The notes below the pieces were generated by a model. It saw only the letters and a program-made list of their open reading frames with translations. It was not told the origin of the DNA and made no database searches. A program made the position numbers and the translations under genes. DNA of 13,371 nucleotides from RGIG1959 sp045637645 (GTDB taxonomy: Bacteria > Bacillota > Clostridia > Oscillospirales > Acutalibacteraceae), in NCBI GenBank assembly GCA_045637645.1, contig JAZTZV010000090.1, forward strand, positions 1 through 13,371, written 5' to 3'. Positions 12,951-13,371 of the stretch are shown piece after piece (the stretch's first letter is position 1; every line of letters begins with the position of its first letter).

Positions 12951-13371
12951 CTATTTAGATGCCACATATGCAAAATCGGAAATTAGTTCATCGGTCTTTT
13001 TATTATATAATTTTCCGTCTTTTGAATAAAAGTTTTTATTCTCATCGGAACAGTTTATATTTACAACCGAATGATAGAAAGTTATACTGCCATCATCATT
13101 AATGTGCGGATAATATTCGTCCATAGCGACAAATTCAATAATCTCAATATTTTTTCCAATATTTAAATTAAATACAACATCCTCTATGACATAATCTTCA
13201 AGAATTTCAAATTCATTTATGTCACCTCTGAATATCGCATCATATTCGCTGTCTTCCGGTGCGTTCATGTACAAATCAGCAAGAGAAATTGAAAACGGCG
13301 TGGGTACTCCTCTCCCATAATATCCACCTATTCGTTTAATTGGTATACCTTCATAATCATCAGGAATTGTT
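12951..13371 (-). CDS. C-terminal part of a probable BspA-like leucine-rich-repeat (LRR_5) protein, 5' end cut by window edge
   Basis: The minus-strand frame is open from the right edge to a TAG stop at 12951, about 139 codons, with no supported start in the window; the TTG at 13274 and ATG at 13268 are internal. The visible start, IPDDYEGIPIKRIGGYYG, resembles the linker IPxxYxGxPVxxIGxxAF of BspA-type repeats. The end, NKNFYSKDGKLYNKKTDELI, resembles the closing unit DENNxNYxSxDGVLYNKxxTxLI of these proteins. The repeats between are degenerate. Family members are usually secreted or surface-bound, but no signal or anchor can be checked here. The codons are much more AT-rich than elsewhere in the window, which suggests acquisition. 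The identification rests on motif resemblance only. Confidence 0.55.
   Translation of the reverse strand, partial: TIPDDYEGIPIKRIGGYYGRGVPTPFSISLADLYMNAPEDSEYDAIFRGDINEFEILEDYVIEDVVFNLNIGKNIEIIEFVAMDEYYPHINDDGSITFYHSVVNINCSDENKNFYSKDGKLYNKKTDELISDFAYVASK

Overview
The window looks like the chromosome of a low-to-mid G+C Firmicute, most likely an uncultured gut-type clostridium. The reasons are strong AGGAGG-type ribosome binding sites, compact sigma-A-like promoters with 16-17 bp spacers, a clostridial-style cluster of XRE regulators with helical tails, a BlaI/M56 pair, and an ECF sigma factor with a membrane-anchored anti-sigma factor. G+C looks close to half over most of the window and drops sharply in the last 420 bases. 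No tRNA, rRNA, CRISPR array, transposase or plasmid function was seen.

Left part (1-5373): four XRE-type regulators form two divergent pairs. XRE1 (minus) is translationally coupled to a zinc-ribbon SAM methyltransferase that runs off the left edge, and it diverges from XRE2 (plus). XRE3 (minus) diverges from XRE4 (plus). XRE2 and XRE3 converge on a strong hairpin. XRE2, XRE3, XRE4 and a fifth regulator further right, XRE5, are paralogues: an N-terminal XRE helix-turn-helix followed by about 270-300 residues of helical, TPR-like sequence. The promoters of XRE2, XRE4 and XRE5 each carry a GCGC-centred palindrome about 16 nt downstream of the -10 box. XRE1 instead has a 23-bp inverted repeat over its -35 box. 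These are candidate (auto)regulatory operators.

Middle part (5435-8265, all minus): a small P-loop kinase with its own promoter and terminator, then an ECF sigma factor / anti-sigma operon. The promoter in front of the sigma gene matches the TGAAAC-N17-CGTC pattern read by ECF sigma factors of the SigM/SigW/SigX type, so the sigma factor probably drives its own operon.

Right part (8310-11291, minus): a BlaI-family repressor and an M56 (BlaR1-like) membrane metalloprotease form a two-gene operon. Two 16-bp palindromes of the same sequence family sit in its promoter. The M56 protein has the HExxH protease core, but its C-terminal domain of about 525 residues does not look like a penicillin-binding sensor, so the signal is probably not a beta-lactam. 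XRE5 lies upstream with its own promoter and terminator.

Right edge (12560-13371): a gene-free stretch with an 11-bp tandem duplication and a long hairpin, then the AT-rich 3' end of a gene that resembles BspA-type leucine-rich-repeat surface proteins. The composition shift suggests a junction with acquired DNA.

Taken together the window is almost wholly regulatory: five XRE proteins, one BlaI repressor with its protease sensor, and one sigma/anti-sigma pair, with only the methyltransferase and the kinase as enzymes of other kinds. The two membrane-sensing systems probably respond to envelope signals. What the XRE-helical regulators sense cannot be read from the sequence.
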